A stretch of DNA of 64,000 nt from PALSA-607 sp963825425 (lineage in GTDB: Bacteria; Actinomycetota; Actinomycetes; Acidothermales; Acidothermaceae), in the NCBI GenBank assembly GCA_963825425.1, contig CAWGTF010000010.1, forward strand, positions 868,001 to 932,000. Direction: 5' to 3'. A model generated the notes under the pieces. That model was not told the origin of the DNA. It saw only the letters and a program-made list of their open reading frames with translations, and did no database searches. The translations under genes were made by a program, and so were the position numbers. Shown here piece after piece: positions 8,471 through 18,153 of this stretch. The stretch's first letter is position 1; every line of letters starts with the position of its first letter.

Positions 8471-9058
8471 CGACGCAGCGGCGCCCTCGGCGGCCGTGCC
8501 CGCGAGCGCTCGCAGCTGCGCTCTTGTCACCGCGACCCCGATGAGCGCGCCAACAAGCACGATGACGACCGCCCAAGCTCCCGTTGGGTGGGCTGCCATC
8601 AAGAACACCACGGCCGCGAATCCGAACGTCGCAACGTGTGTCGGGTACCAGATCCAAGGCTCAAGCGCGGTCCGCCGGACTGAGTCGGGAACCGGCCCAT
8701 CGGCGGCTTCTTCCACGGCCTTGACCGCCGCCTTCGCCTTCGGTGCGAGCTTCACACCGGAGATGCCCTCGACGACGATGAGGGTGATGAAGCTCGTCAG
8801 CAGCCAGCCGTCGCCCCAATGAATGGTGCCCTTTGACAGCTGGATCAGCCATGCGCCGAGGCCGAGCAGTAGCAGTGCAGCGATGGGAAAAAGCGGCTCG
8901 AGCCGGTGCAGGATCGCGGCCCACGAGCGCATCTCGCGCACGTCGCGGGCCCGCGCCAGTGCTGGCAATCCGGCATGCACGATCGCCGCCATCATGAACG
9001 CCACGATCGCTGTCAGGATGTGGAGGAAGAGGACGAAGCCAAACAGGGTGACGTGCAT
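8447..9058 (-). CDS. Predicted integral membrane protein (DUF2269-like)
   Basis: A 203-residue protein with about four membrane segments: FGFVLFLHILTAIVAFMMAA at the N terminus, FPIAALLLLGLGAWLI, LLTSFITLIVVEGISG and a C-terminal VVIVLVGALIGVAV. The N-terminal helix with a conserved His (HILTA) resembles DUF2269-type predicted membrane proteins. I cannot assign a function. A charged cytoplasmic loop (residues about 110-140) separates helices 3 and 4. The gene is convergent with and overlaps the DUF4439 gene. It precedes the peptide ABC operon on the same strand only at a distance, so it is probably monocistronic. Confidence 0.65.
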   Translation of the reverse strand: MHVTLFGFVLFLHILTAIVAFMMAAIVHAGLPALARARDVREMRSWAAILHRLEPLFPIAALLLLGLGAWLIQLSKGTIHWGDGWLLTSFITLIVVEGISGVKLAPKAKAAVKAVEEAADGPVPDSVRRTALEPWIWYPTHVATFGFAAVVFLMAAHPTGAWAVVIVLVGALIGVAVTRAQLRALAGTAAEGAAASLRAETAQ

Positions 9059-9144
9059 CCAGTCCTCCGTAGTGCCGGGTCAGTGGTCGACGGATCGGGA
9101 TCGTAGCTGGGTTTGCCCGCAGCGGCTACGACCCCGGACAGCGG

Positions 9145-10512
9145 CTACGCGTCTGGCGGCACTGTCGCGAGCGGCGCGAATCGCGGATCGTGCAGATGGC
9201 ACGCCACCCGGACCGGCCCGACATCGCGCAGCGCCGGATCGACGGCCTCGTTGAAATCAAGCCGAACGCCGGCTGGTCCGGGCTCAACGCTTCGCACACC
9301 TCGCCAAAACGGCTCGTCCGGCTCGTCGCGCCTGATCTCGCCGAGCAACGCCGCTGCGGCCCCCGACCCTGCATGTGCGTCAGGCAACCGAGCCGCTGCG
9401 CCTGCCTCGAGTTCGACTGGATTACCGACAACGGCGCGTTCGCGTTCGTACTCGCCCTCGACAACCGCCGTCCATCGCTGTTCGAGCAACGCGTTCACGT
9501 CGCGAGCTTCCCAACCGCAGGGCGCAAATGCTGCCGGGCAGCGGGGATGAAATGCGCAACCGAGTGGCGGCCTCGCGGCGTCCGGTACTTCGCCTCGCGG
9601 CAGGTTGCGCGGGACGGCGCGACTCGGATCGGGCTCGGGGATCGCCGCTAGCAACGAACGCGTGTAGGGGTGCTTGGGGTCCGCGTAGATCTGCGCAGCT
9701 GGACCGATCTCGACGATGCGACCCAGATACATGATGGCGATCGTGTCGCAGAAGAACTTCGCGGTCGCGAGGTCGTGAGTGACGTAGAGGTAGGTGAGTC
9801 CGAGGTCTCGTTTAAGGTCGAGCATCAACTGCAGGATCTTTGCTCGCACGCTCATGTCGAGCATCGACACCGGTTCGTCAGCGACGAGTAGCGCCGGGTT
9901 CAACATGATCGCGCGCGCTAGCACGGCGCGCTGCTTTTGCCCGCCGGACAGATCGGCCGGGTACTTGTGCAGGTACTGGTCGACCGGCGCGAGCCCGACA
10001 CGTTCGAACGCGGCACGCACCCGTCTGTCGATCTCCGCCCGATCCTTGGTGATCTTGTGAATCTTCAACGGATGAGCGACTGCGGTCGCCAGATCCATCG
10101 CCGGATTCAGCGACGCATGCGGATCCTGAAACACGAGTTGGATGGCCTGCCGCACCGCACGAAACTGTGGCTCACGCAACGTGGTCAGCTCGACCGCGCC
10201 GCCATAGTCGGGGCCTGCGTCGAACCGCACGGTGCCGCCGGTGATCGGCGCTAGCCCAAGTAGCGCGCGCGCCGTTGTGGTCTTGCCGCTGCCCGACTCG
10301 CCGACCAAACCGAGCACCTCACCCTTGCGAAGGGTGAACGTGACACCGTCGACCGCTTTCACCGAACCTGATGACCGACCGAGCAGGCGATCGAAGAATC
10401 CGCCGCGCAAAGCAAAATGCACCCGCAGATCACGGACGTCGAGCACGACGGGCCGGTCGTCGAGTGGCGTCATGTCACTGTCGATCTCGAGATCGTCAGG
10501 CTTCGTCGGCAC
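9145..10512 (-). CDS. Peptide ABC transporter ATP-binding protein, DppF/OppF type
   Basis: The second ATPase subunit of a Dpp/Opp-type oligopeptide importer. Walker A is GLVGESGSGKTTT; the ABC signature LSGGQKQRAVLARAI is followed by Walker B ALLVADEPVSMLD and YVTHDLATAKF. The C-terminal Oligo-HPY region is present (GCAFHPRCPAAFAPC). An insert of roughly 100 residues rich in Ala and Glu separates it from the closing ACHLHDPRFAP. I place the start at GTG 10512 because AGGAG lies 7 nt upstream and this makes a 17-nt overlap with the preceding dppD-type gene; ATG 10473 is an alternative. This is the last gene of the five-gene operon. Confidence 0.9.
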   Translation of the reverse strand: MPTKPDDLEIDSDMTPLDDRPVVLDVRDLRVHFALRGGFFDRLLGRSSGSVKAVDGVTFTLRKGEVLGLVGESGSGKTTTARALLGLAPITGGTVRFDAGPDYGGAVELTTLREPQFRAVRQAIQLVFQDPHASLNPAMDLATAVAHPLKIHKITKDRAEIDRRVRAAFERVGLAPVDQYLHKYPADLSGGQKQRAVLARAIMLNPALLVADEPVSMLDMSVRAKILQLMLDLKRDLGLTYLYVTHDLATAKFFCDTIAIMYLGRIVEIGPAAQIYADPKHPYTRSLLAAIPEPDPSRAVPRNLPRGEVPDAARPPLGCAFHPRCPAAFAPCGWEARDVNALLEQRWTAVVEGEYERERAVVGNPVELEAGAAARLPDAHAGSGAAAALLGEIRRDEPDEPFWRGVRSVEPGPAGVRLDFNEAVDPALRDVGPVRVACHLHDPRFAPLATVPPDA

Positions 10513-11524
10513 TGGCCAACTCCTGTCGTTGCAGCGGGGCGGTGCCACCAGGCGGGATCATCTCGTCCGGACCGTGCAACCAGCACGACACCCGCTGCCC
10601 GCCCGCGGCCCGCACTTCGACCGGATCGAGAGTTGCGCACACCTGCATCGCGCTCGGGCAGCGCGGGTGGAAGTAGCAGCCGGACGGCGGCTCAACCAGG
10701 TCGGGCGGCGAGCCCGGAATGTAGTGCAACGCGGTCGTCGACAAGGAAATCGTCGAGCGCAGCAGTTCGCGGGTGTAGGGATGCGAGGGATCGGCGAACA
10801 CTTGGCGTGCATCGCCTTCTTCGACGATGCGTCCCGCGTACATCACGGCCACCCGCTCGCACGCCTCGGCAACGATGCCGAGGTTGTGCGTGATCAGCAG
10901 CAGGGAGGTGTCAAAGTTCTGCTTGAGGTCGTGCAGGATCGACAGGATCTGCGCCTCGACCAGGACGTCGAGTGCGGTCGTCGGCTCGTCGGCGACGACG
11001 AACGCCGGATTGAGCACAAGGGCAAGCGCGATCATGATGCGCTGTCGCATGCCGCCAGAGAATTCGTGCGGGTAGTGCCGGAAACGCGTTGGTGGGATGC
11101 CCATGCGCCGCAGGGTGTCGATCGATCGCGCGTCGATCTCGTCCGATGTCAGCTCGGGTTCGTGTGCGCGCAGCGTTTCGGCGAAGTGCTCACTAATGCG
11201 CATGAGCGGATCGAGGCGAGTCATCGGCTCTTGGAAGATGAGGCCGAGCTCGGCTCCGCGCATTTCCCGCATGTCGCTTTGCTTCACGCCGACCAGCTCG
11301 CGATCGCGAAAGCGCACACTGCCGTCGACCGCAGAGCCGCTGGGAAGCAGGCCGAGGATCCCCCGACCGAGGGTGGACTTCCCGCAACCCGACTCGCCGA
11401 CCAGACCGAGCGTCTCGCCTTTACGCACATCGAAAGAGACGCCGTCGACGGCGCGCACGGACCCTCGCTCAGTGCCATACCAGACCCGCAGGTCGCGCAC
11501 CGACAGCACGTTCGCGGCGGTCAC
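10496..11524 (-). CDS. Peptide ABC transporter ATP-binding protein, DppD/OppD type
   Basis: The first ATPase of the peptide importer, 342 residues. It shows Walker A GLVGESGCGKSTLG, the Q-loop LGLIFQEPMTRLDP, signature FSGGMRQRIMIALAL, Walker B FVVADEPTTALDV and a C-terminal Oligo-HPY domain GCYFHPRCPSAMQVC ending CWLHGPDEM. The GTG start at 11524 has GAGGAG 5 nt upstream and overlaps the stop of the permease gene (GTGA). It pairs with the dppF-type gene downstream, with which it overlaps. No frame break is visible here, unlike in the two permease genes and the binding protein of the same operon. Confidence 0.92.
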   Translation of the reverse strand: MTAANVLSVRDLRVWYGTERGSVRAVDGVSFDVRKGETLGLVGESGCGKSTLGRGILGLLPSGSAVDGSVRFRDRELVGVKQSDMREMRGAELGLIFQEPMTRLDPLMRISEHFAETLRAHEPELTSDEIDARSIDTLRRMGIPPTRFRHYPHEFSGGMRQRIMIALALVLNPAFVVADEPTTALDVLVEAQILSILHDLKQNFDTSLLLITHNLGIVAEACERVAVMYAGRIVEEGDARQVFADPSHPYTRELLRSTISLSTTALHYIPGSPPDLVEPPSGCYFHPRCPSAMQVCATLDPVEVRAAGGQRVSCWLHGPDEMIPPGGTAPLQRQELASADEA

Positions 11525-12577
11525 GACAGCTCCTCGCCACGGCCGTCGGCGTCTTGCCGAGTCGGCAAAGTCGTTGCAGCCGCGTCGCGCCGCGGTAGCA
11601 GCACCCGGCGTCCCGATCTCTTGCGAAGCACCGGATTCAACACGTCGTTCAGGCCCTCGCCGACGAGCGTGAGGCCGGTCACCAGCGACACGATGGCAAT
11701 GCCGGGAAACACGCTGGTCCACCACAGACCGGCGCCCATGTCGGCAACACCGCGCTGGAGTTCGTAGCCCCATTCGGCGGCCTGCGTCGGCTGAATGCCG
11801 AAGCCGAGGAATCCCAGACCGGCGAGTGTGAGAATCGCGTCGGCCGCATTGAGCGTGGCGATGACCGGCACCGACTGGATCACGTTGAAGAAGAGGTAGC
11901 GGCCCATGATGGTCCGCGGGCCGCGCACCCAGTGCGCGGGCCGCTTCGACGTACGGCTCTTCACGGGCCGACAGCACGCTGCCGCGAACGACCCGGAAGT
12001 ACTGCGGCACATAGATGACCGTGATCGCGATGGCCGCGGTCAGCACGCCGCTGCCGACACTATTCTGCAGCAGGAACGCGATGATGATGGCGAGCAGCAG
12101 GTAGGGGAACGCGAAGAGTGCGTCCATGATGAGCACCAGAATCCGGTCGAGCCAGCCGCCGTAGTAACCAGAAATCATGCCCAGCGGTACGCCGATCACC
12201 AGGCTGAACGCCACGGCCAGTACGACGACCTCGATCGCGGTGCGCGACCCGTAGATGACCACCGACATGACGTCGACCGAGCGAACGTTGGTTCCGAACC
12301 AGTGCGAACCGCTGGGCGAACCTTGCTTGGCGAAGCGCACGCCGTGCGAGAGGTACTGATCGAAGCCGTATGGCGCGATCAGTGGCGCGAATACCGCGAG
12401 CACGACAAACACTGCGGTGATCCCCGCGCCCACCCACAGCAGCCACTTCGAGAAGCCCTGCGCTTGCTTGACCTGCTCCCACAGCCGGAGCAACGGGCCG
12501 CGCGGACGCCCAGTTGGCGCCGGCGGGGTGTCGAGCATCGACCCACCACCGGGCTCGGCGACACTCGCGGCCGTCAT
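11521..12577 (-). CDS. Peptide ABC transporter permease, DppC/OppC type (frame broken once)
   Basis: An inner-membrane permease of the peptide importer, about 351 codons. The N-terminal OppC-N helix (WLLWVGAGITAVFVVLAVFA), FGTNVRSVDVMSVVIYGSR and the start of the EAA loop YVEAARALG lie in the frame that opens at 12577. The sequence then continues one frame over as GPRTIMGRYLFFNVIQSVPV to EGLNDVLNP. One indel therefore lies near 11920-11928. Both halves are well conserved, which argues for a sequence error over decay. The start overlaps the dppB-type stop (ATGA) and the stop overlaps the dppD-type GTG, a tightly coupled operon. Confidence 0.85.
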
Positions 12578-13608
12578 CAGTACCGCACCCTCGGGTCGAT
12601 GGCGGCGTTCACGAAGTCGATCAGCAAGCTGATAAAGACGACGGCCAGAGCGAAGATCGTGATGATGCCCTGGACGGCGGTGTAGTCACGGTTGTTGAGA
12701 TAGGTGACGAGCTGGTTTCCGATGCCGGGCCAGTTGAACGTCTCCTCAGTCAGAACCGCACCCGACAGCAACAACGCCGCTTGCAGTCCCATGACGGTGA
12801 CGACCGGCACGAGTGCGTTGCGAAACGCATGGCGCATGACGACCTTGTGCTCGGGCACCCCACGCGCACGCGCAGCCTCGACGTAGTCGCCCTTCAGGGT
12901 CTGGATCAAGTTGGTGCGGATCAACCTGATGACCACACCGCACAGCAACAGGCCGAGCGTGAACGACGGCATCGCGAGGTGTTTCAGTGCGTCGACGAAC
13001 GCACTCATGTTGTGGTCCCAGATCGCGTCGACCACGCGAGAGGTGCGTGTGCGCCGGCAACTCCGCCTGGTCGATCGGGCTCAGTTGGCCCGAGTTGGGC
13101 AACCAGTTCAGCCACTTGCTGAACACCAGCTGGAACAACAGACCGACGAAGAACACTGGCGCGGCGTAGGTGATGATGCCGAACAGCCGGCCACCCGCGT
13201 CGAATGCGCTGTCGCGCAGCCGGCCGGCGCGCAACCCGATCGGAACGCCGATCACCAAGGCGATAAGGGTGGCGGTAAAGGACAACTCGAGCGTGGCCGC
13301 ACCGTTCACTTTCAACACCGTGGTGATCGGTTGGTTGTCGGTGATCGGCGGTACCGAGATTCAGGGTGAACACCTGCTTGAGGTACTCGCCGTACTGCAC
13401 GATGAGCGGCTTGGTGAAGCCGGCGGCCTCGCCGCTTCTCCTCGAGCTGTGCCGGGGAGAGCTTGCCGCCCAGCGCGGCCTGGATCGGATCACCGGGCGC
13501 GACCCGCATGAGCAAGAAGACGACGGTGAGCAGGATCACCACCATCGGAATGACGAGCGCGAGCCGCGTCAGCGCGTATCGACGCAGCGACCCACTGGAT
13601 GTCGCCAC
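12577..13608 (-). CDS. Peptide ABC transporter permease, DppB/OppB type (frame broken at about three sites)
   Basis: The partner permease, about 343 codons. The expected features are present in order but in changing frames. YALTRLALVIPMVVILLTVV and LMRVAPGDPIQAALGGKL lie in the opening frame. GFTKPLIVQYGEYLKQVFTL follows after an indel near 13430, VNGAATLELSFTATLIALVI after one near 13355, and AFVDALKHLAMPSFTLGLLL with the EAA loop YVEAARARGVPEHKVV after one near 13040. The C terminus ends DFVNAAIDPRVRY. Similarity is continuous across the breaks. It follows the binding-protein gene after an 83-nt gap that holds a strong hairpin. Confidence 0.82.
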
Positions 13609-13648
13609 GAGCCGGATACCTCTTTCGGTTTTGAGCTAAGTGTCGCTG

Positions 13649-13683
13649 CGCCGAGGGGCCGGCTGATACGCGGCCCCTCGGCG
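13649..13683 (-). other. Intercistronic hairpin between binding-protein and permease genes
   Basis: A perfect 12-bp stem (CGCCGAGGGGCC at 13649-13660, GGCCCCTCGGCG at 13672-13683) with an 11-nt loop lies 9 nt after the stop of the peptide-binding protein gene and about 40 nt before the dppB-type start. No T-run follows on the minus strand. In ABC operons such stem-loops behind the binding-protein gene commonly protect its mRNA 3' end or cause partial termination, giving excess binding protein. That role is inferred here. Confidence 0.7.
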
Positions 13684-13691
13684 TCCAACGA

Positions 13692-15322
13692 CTAACTCTT
13701 ACCGATGAGCCACATCCGGAAGATGTACGACGGGTCGAACGTCTTGTCGACGCCGGTCACCGTCAGACCGGTGGCCGCTACCTGGTTGCCCTGCCACACC
13801 GGAATCGTCGGAACGTCCTTCGCCGCCAGCGTCTGAATCTGCTGGAGCTCGGCCGTCCGCTTGGTGGCGTCGGTCTCGCCCTCTTCCTGCGTGATGAGGG
13901 CGTCGATCGCGGGGCTGTCGTAGTGGTTCTTGTAGAAGCCACCCTTGACGTAGAACGGCGCCAGGTAGTCGTCAGCGTCGGGGTAGTCGGGGAACCAGCC
14001 CAGCTCGAATGCGGCGTACTGGTCCGCGGGGTAGGCCTTGCTGTACGCGTCCCACTCCGCACTCTGCAAGGTCACCTTGAACAGGCCGGTCGACTCGAGC
14101 TCACGCTTGATCTCGGTGTACTCGTCACCCGAGACCGCGCCGTAGTGCGACGGCGTCCACCAGATCGTGATGTTGACGGGCGTCGTGACGCCAGCCGCGG
14201 CCAACACGGCCTTCGCCTTTGTCGGGTCAGGAGCCGCGCCGTAGATGTCCTTGTACGCCTGGTGGCGCCGATCAGGCCAGCGGGCACCATCGAGTACAGC
14301 GGGGTGACCGTGCCGTTGTAGACGTTGTTCGCAATCGCGTTGCGGTCGATGGAGTACGCGACCGCCTGGCGGGTCGCGAGGTCCTTGGCCGGCGGTAGCG
14401 AGGTGTTGAACACCAGGTAGCGGATTTCGATGCCGTTGCCCTTCACGACCTTGACCTTGCTCGTCTCGCTCTGCAGCGAGGCGATGTCGGTCGGGCTCAG
14501 GCTGCGCCACGCGACGTCGACGTTGCCCTGCTCGACGTCGAGCTTGAGGGTGGCCGGCGTCTGCTCGTAGTGCACGATGAAGCCGCTTGTTGGCGAGTAC
14601 GTCGTCACCCTTGTACTTCGGGTTCGGCGTCAAGACCGCCTGCTGGTTCGCGGTGTACTTGCTCAGCGTGTAGACGCCCGATCCGATGTCGCCGGGGCCG
14701 TCGGGAAGCAGCTTGTCGGCCGGGAAGACCTTCGGGTCGACGATGTTGCCGGCGCCCGTCGTGAGGATGTACGGGAACACCGAGTTCGGGGCGGTCAGGG
14801 TGAACACGACGGTGTCGGTGCCCTGAGCCGCGACGCTCTTCATCGACGAGAGCAGGCTCGACGGCCCGTTCGGGTCGTTGATCTTGACCACGCGGTTGAA
14901 CGAGTAGACGACCGCGTTCGCGTCGAGCGGGTCACCGTTGCTGAAGGTCAGGCCCGGGTTCAGCTTGCAGGTGTAGGTGACCGTGTCGGTCCAGGTGCAA
15001 GCGCTCGCGGCGTCGGGGACGACGTCTGCCGTGCCTGCCTTGATCTTCAACAGCGACTGGTAGATGTTCCACTGCAGCACCCACGAGCCTTCGTCGTAGG
15101 CACCGGCCGGGTCGAGTCGAGATCACCTTGTCGGTGGTGCCCAGCACGACCTGCTTGAGCTTGCCGCCCGTCGCCGCGGTACTGCCGGTTGCCGCGTGCT
15201 GCCCGTTGCCGCACTGGTGGTGCCCGTAGACGCCGCCTTCTGTTTGCTCGAGCTGCACGCCGCGGCGCGAGACTCAGGGTGGCCACCAGGGCCACAGTGG
15301 CGAACAGGTGCTGTCGACGCAT
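13692..15322 (-). CDS. Peptide ABC transporter substrate-binding lipoprotein, SBP_bac_5 family (frame broken at several sites)
   Basis: The extracytoplasmic binding protein of the Dpp/Opp importer, about 543 codons. The signal peptide RRQHLFATVALVATLSLA is followed, after an early indel near 15270, by a lipobox-like AAACSSSKQKAAS. The SBP_bac_5 core is clear: WNIYQSLLKIKAGTADVVPD, NPGLTFSNGDPLDANAVVYS, LATRQAVAYSIDRNAIANNV, TIWWTPSHYGAVSGDEYTE and the C-terminal FDPSYIFRMWLIGKS. Frames change near 15270, 15110, 14600 and 14265. Every block is conserved, so I read these as sequence errors. It is the first gene of the operon; the promoter should be in 15323-15447. Confidence 0.85.
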
Positions 15323-15447
15323 TGATTCCTCCAGCTCATCGCGGGCGTCAGGGTGGCGGCGGCCGCGCGTGAATGCCCGCCGCGGTCGGCGGCAGGTTGA
15401 GGGCTAGCTAACCCGGCACGGACCCTATTAGGAAGGTCTCGTTGCGA

Positions 15448-17206
15448 TCAGCGGGTCAAATCGTTATGTGCCGCTACCTGGGCGACCACCGCGTCGAGGG
15501 CGACGTCCTGCCGCTCCCCGCTGGCCCGGTTCCGGAGCTCGACGAGGCCGTCGACGAGGCCGCGACCGACCACAACGATCAGCGGGACGCCGATCAGCTC
15601 GGCGTCCTTGAACTTCACGCCGACCGACACACCAGCGCGATCGTCGAGCAGCACGCTGCACGCCCGCGGCGGCGAAATCCGTCGCCAGCTTCTCGGCCGC
15701 GGCGAGCTGATCCTCCTTGCCTGCTGCGACTAGGTGCACGTCGGCCGGTGCGACAGACGCGCGGCCACACCAACCCGAGCTCGTCGGCATGCTGCTCGGC
15801 CAGCGCCGCGACCGCGCGCGAGACACCGACGCCGTAGGAACCCATCGTGATGTGGATCGGCTTCGCGTCGGGACCCAACGCGTCGAGCCCGAACGCCGTG
15901 GCGTACTTGCGGCCGAGCTGGAAGATGTGGCCGATCTCGATGCCGCGGGCGATCGACAGCCGGCCACCGCACGCGCGCACAGAGGTCACCGTCGCGGATC
16001 TCGACAGCGCCGATCTCGCCGTCCGGCTCGAAGTCGCGACCGCGCACGACCGCCGCGGCGTGCCGGCCCGGCTCGTTCGCACCGGTCACCCAGGCGCTGC
16101 CCGGGACCACGAGCGGGTCGACCAGGTAGCGAATGCCCAGCTCCTTCAAGATCTGCGGGCCGATGTAGCCCTTGACCAACCTCGGCTGCGCCGCGAGGTC
16201 GGCGGGCTCGGCCTGCGCGACCTCGACCGGCTCGAGCTGGCCCTGCGAGCCGCTTCAGGTCGACCTCGCGGTCGCCGGGCACGCCGACGACGAGCAGTTC
16301 CCACTGCGTCGTGCCCGGGGCGAGCGTCTTCAGCACGAGGTTCTTCAACGTGTCGGCGCCGGTGAACGTGCGACCGAGATCGAGACCGTTCAGGTGGTCG
16401 ACAAGCGTCGCGATCGTCGGCGTGTCAGGGGTGTCGAGAACCTGCAGCTGCGGATGCTCGGCGGCATCGACGGGCGCGGGCACGGCGATCTCGACTGCTT
16501 CGGTGTTCGCCGCGTAGTCGCAGTTCTCGCACTGCACGAAGGAGTCCTCGCCGGACGGCGTCGGGGCAAGGAACTCCTCCGACGCCGAACCGCCCATCGC
16601 GCCCGACATCGCAAAGACGATCCGGTAGTCGAGCCCGAGCCGGTCGAACATTCTTTGATACGTGAGTCGGTGGTCGGCGTACGACTTCGCCAGCCCCTCG
16701 TCGTCCAGATCAAAGCTGTAACTGTCCTTCATCACGAACTCGCGACCGCGCAGGATGCCGGCCCGCGGGCGGGCTTCGTCGCGGTACTTCGTCTGGATCT
16801 GGTACAGCGTGACCGGGTAGTCCTTGTAGGAGGAGTACTCGCCCTTCACCAGCAGCGTGAACAGTTCCTCGTGGGTGGGCGCGAGCAGGTAGTCGGCACC
16901 CTTGCGGTCCTTGAGCCGAAACAGCAGGTCGCCGTAGTCGGTCCAGCGGCCGCTCACTTCGTAGATCTCGCGCGGGACGAGCGCTGGGAAATGGACCTCC
17001 TGCGCCCCCATGCGATCCATTTCCTCGCGCACGATCGCCTCGACCTTGCGCAGCACCCGGTACCCGAGCGGCAGCCACGAGTAGACGCCGGGGGCGACGC
17101 GGCGCACGTAGCCGGCGCGCACCAGCAGCCGGTGGCTCGCGACCTCGGCGTCGGCGGGGTCCTCCCGCAGCGTGCGCAGGAACAGCGTCGACATCCGCAA
17201 GATCAC
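15448..17206 (-). CDS. proS: Proline--tRNA ligase (3' third frame-broken)
   Basis: ProRS charges tRNA-Pro and is essential. The first 320 residues are intact: MSTLFLRTLREDPADAEVAS, GVYSWLPLGYRVLRKVEAI, class II motif 2 YRDEARPRAGILRGREFVMK, and SGAMGGSASEEFLAP leading into the editing insertion domain. After about 16255 the frame changes several times (near 16255, 16060-15990, 15765, 15650) through YIGPQILKELGIRYLVDPLV, the class II motif 3 region HITMGSYGVGVSRAVAALAE, and the anticodon-binding tail ending VAQVAAHNDLTR. Total length (about 585 codons) is right for the long bacterial form. An essential gene broken several times with full conservation is strong evidence for assembly indels. Confidence 0.9.
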
Positions 17207-17263
17207 GTGAGTATCTGGCAGGCCGGTGCATCGCGCCCTAGGGCGTACGCCCGAGACGCCGCG

Positions 17264-18106
17264 CTAGAACAGCACCGACATGAAGCTGCCGACCTCGGCG
17301 AAGCCGACCCTCGTGTAGGCCGCCCGCGCCGCGGTGTTGTAGTCGTTCACGTAGAGGCTCACCACGGGCGCGACGGTCGCCTGGGCTTGGGCGACGACGG
17401 CCGCCATGCCGCCGTTGGCGTAGCCGCGGCCGCGCAACGCGGGGTCGACCCAGACGCCCTGGATCTGGCACGCCTCCTGCGTGGCGGCGCCGACCTCGGC
17501 TTTGAACACCACCCGGCCGTCCTCGATCCGGGCGAACGCCCGGCCCTGCCCGATCAGCTCCCCCACCCGCGCCCGGTACAGCGAGCCCCCATCGCCGTTC
17601 GCGGGCGAGATCCCGACCTCCTCGGTGAACATCGCCACGCAGGCCGGGTAGAGGATGTCGAGCTCGTCCGGCCTGACCCGGCGGACCAGCGGGTCGGGGG
17701 CGATCTTGGGTGCATCGCTGATCGCCATCAACGGCTGATGGGGCCGGACGTCGCGGGGTGGGCCCCAGGTCGGTTCGAGCAGCGACCACAACAGCGCGAC
17801 TTGTTCGCGTGGGCCGACGATCGACGAACAGCGGCGGCCCTGCCGGCGGGCCTTTTCGACGAATCCACGGCAGGCATCGGCGGTCGCCCCGACCGGCACC
17901 AAGTTGGCGCCCGCGTAGCACAGCGACGCGATCCGACCACCGGCGACGAATCCCCACACCTCGGCGCCCAACCGCCACGGATCAAGTCCAGCACTCTCGA
18001 TGCGCGAACTCACGAACACGTTCGCTACCGGATCGCGATCCAGCAGGTCCCTGACCGCGTCGAGTTCACGATCGTCGAGAACCCGCACGGGCGTACCACG
18101 CAGCAC
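17264..18106 (-). CDS. DUF4081-GNAT family N-acetyltransferase
   Basis: A 280-residue protein with an N-terminal DUF4081 domain (LLDRDPVANVFVSSRIESAG) and a C-terminal GNAT fold. The acetyl-CoA pyrophosphate-binding motif is IQGVWVDPALRGRGYANGGM, and the closing strand is SLYVNDYNTAARAAYTRVGF. The same two-domain protein follows ispG in mycobacteria (Rv2867c position), so this is a conserved neighbour. The substrate is unknown. It is co-oriented with ispG upstream (47-nt gap) and proS downstream (57-nt gap), and is probably part of the same dxr-rip1-ispG transcription unit. Confidence 0.9.
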   Translation of the reverse strand: MLRGTPVRVLDDRELDAVRDLLDRDPVANVFVSSRIESAGLDPWRLGAEVWGFVAGGRIASLCYAGANLVPVGATADACRGFVEKARRQGRRCSSIVGPREQVALLWSLLEPTWGPPRDVRPHQPLMAISDAPKIAPDPLVRRVRPDELDILYPACVAMFTEEVGISPANGDGGSLYRARVGELIGQGRAFARIEDGRVVFKAEVGAATQEACQIQGVWVDPALRGRGYANGGMAAVVAQAQATVAPVVSLYVNDYNTAARAAYTRVGFAEVGSFMSVLF

Positions 18107-18153
18107 GAACTGCCCTCGCTTCTGACGTCGGCGCGGCTGTCGCGGGAAATTCC

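Noticed and set aside
10496..12577. A single 693-codon frame joining a DppC permease to a DppD ATPase
   Set aside because: The middle (about residues 220-345) is out-of-frame permease sequence created by an indel near 11925; this is not a true permease-ATPase fusion.
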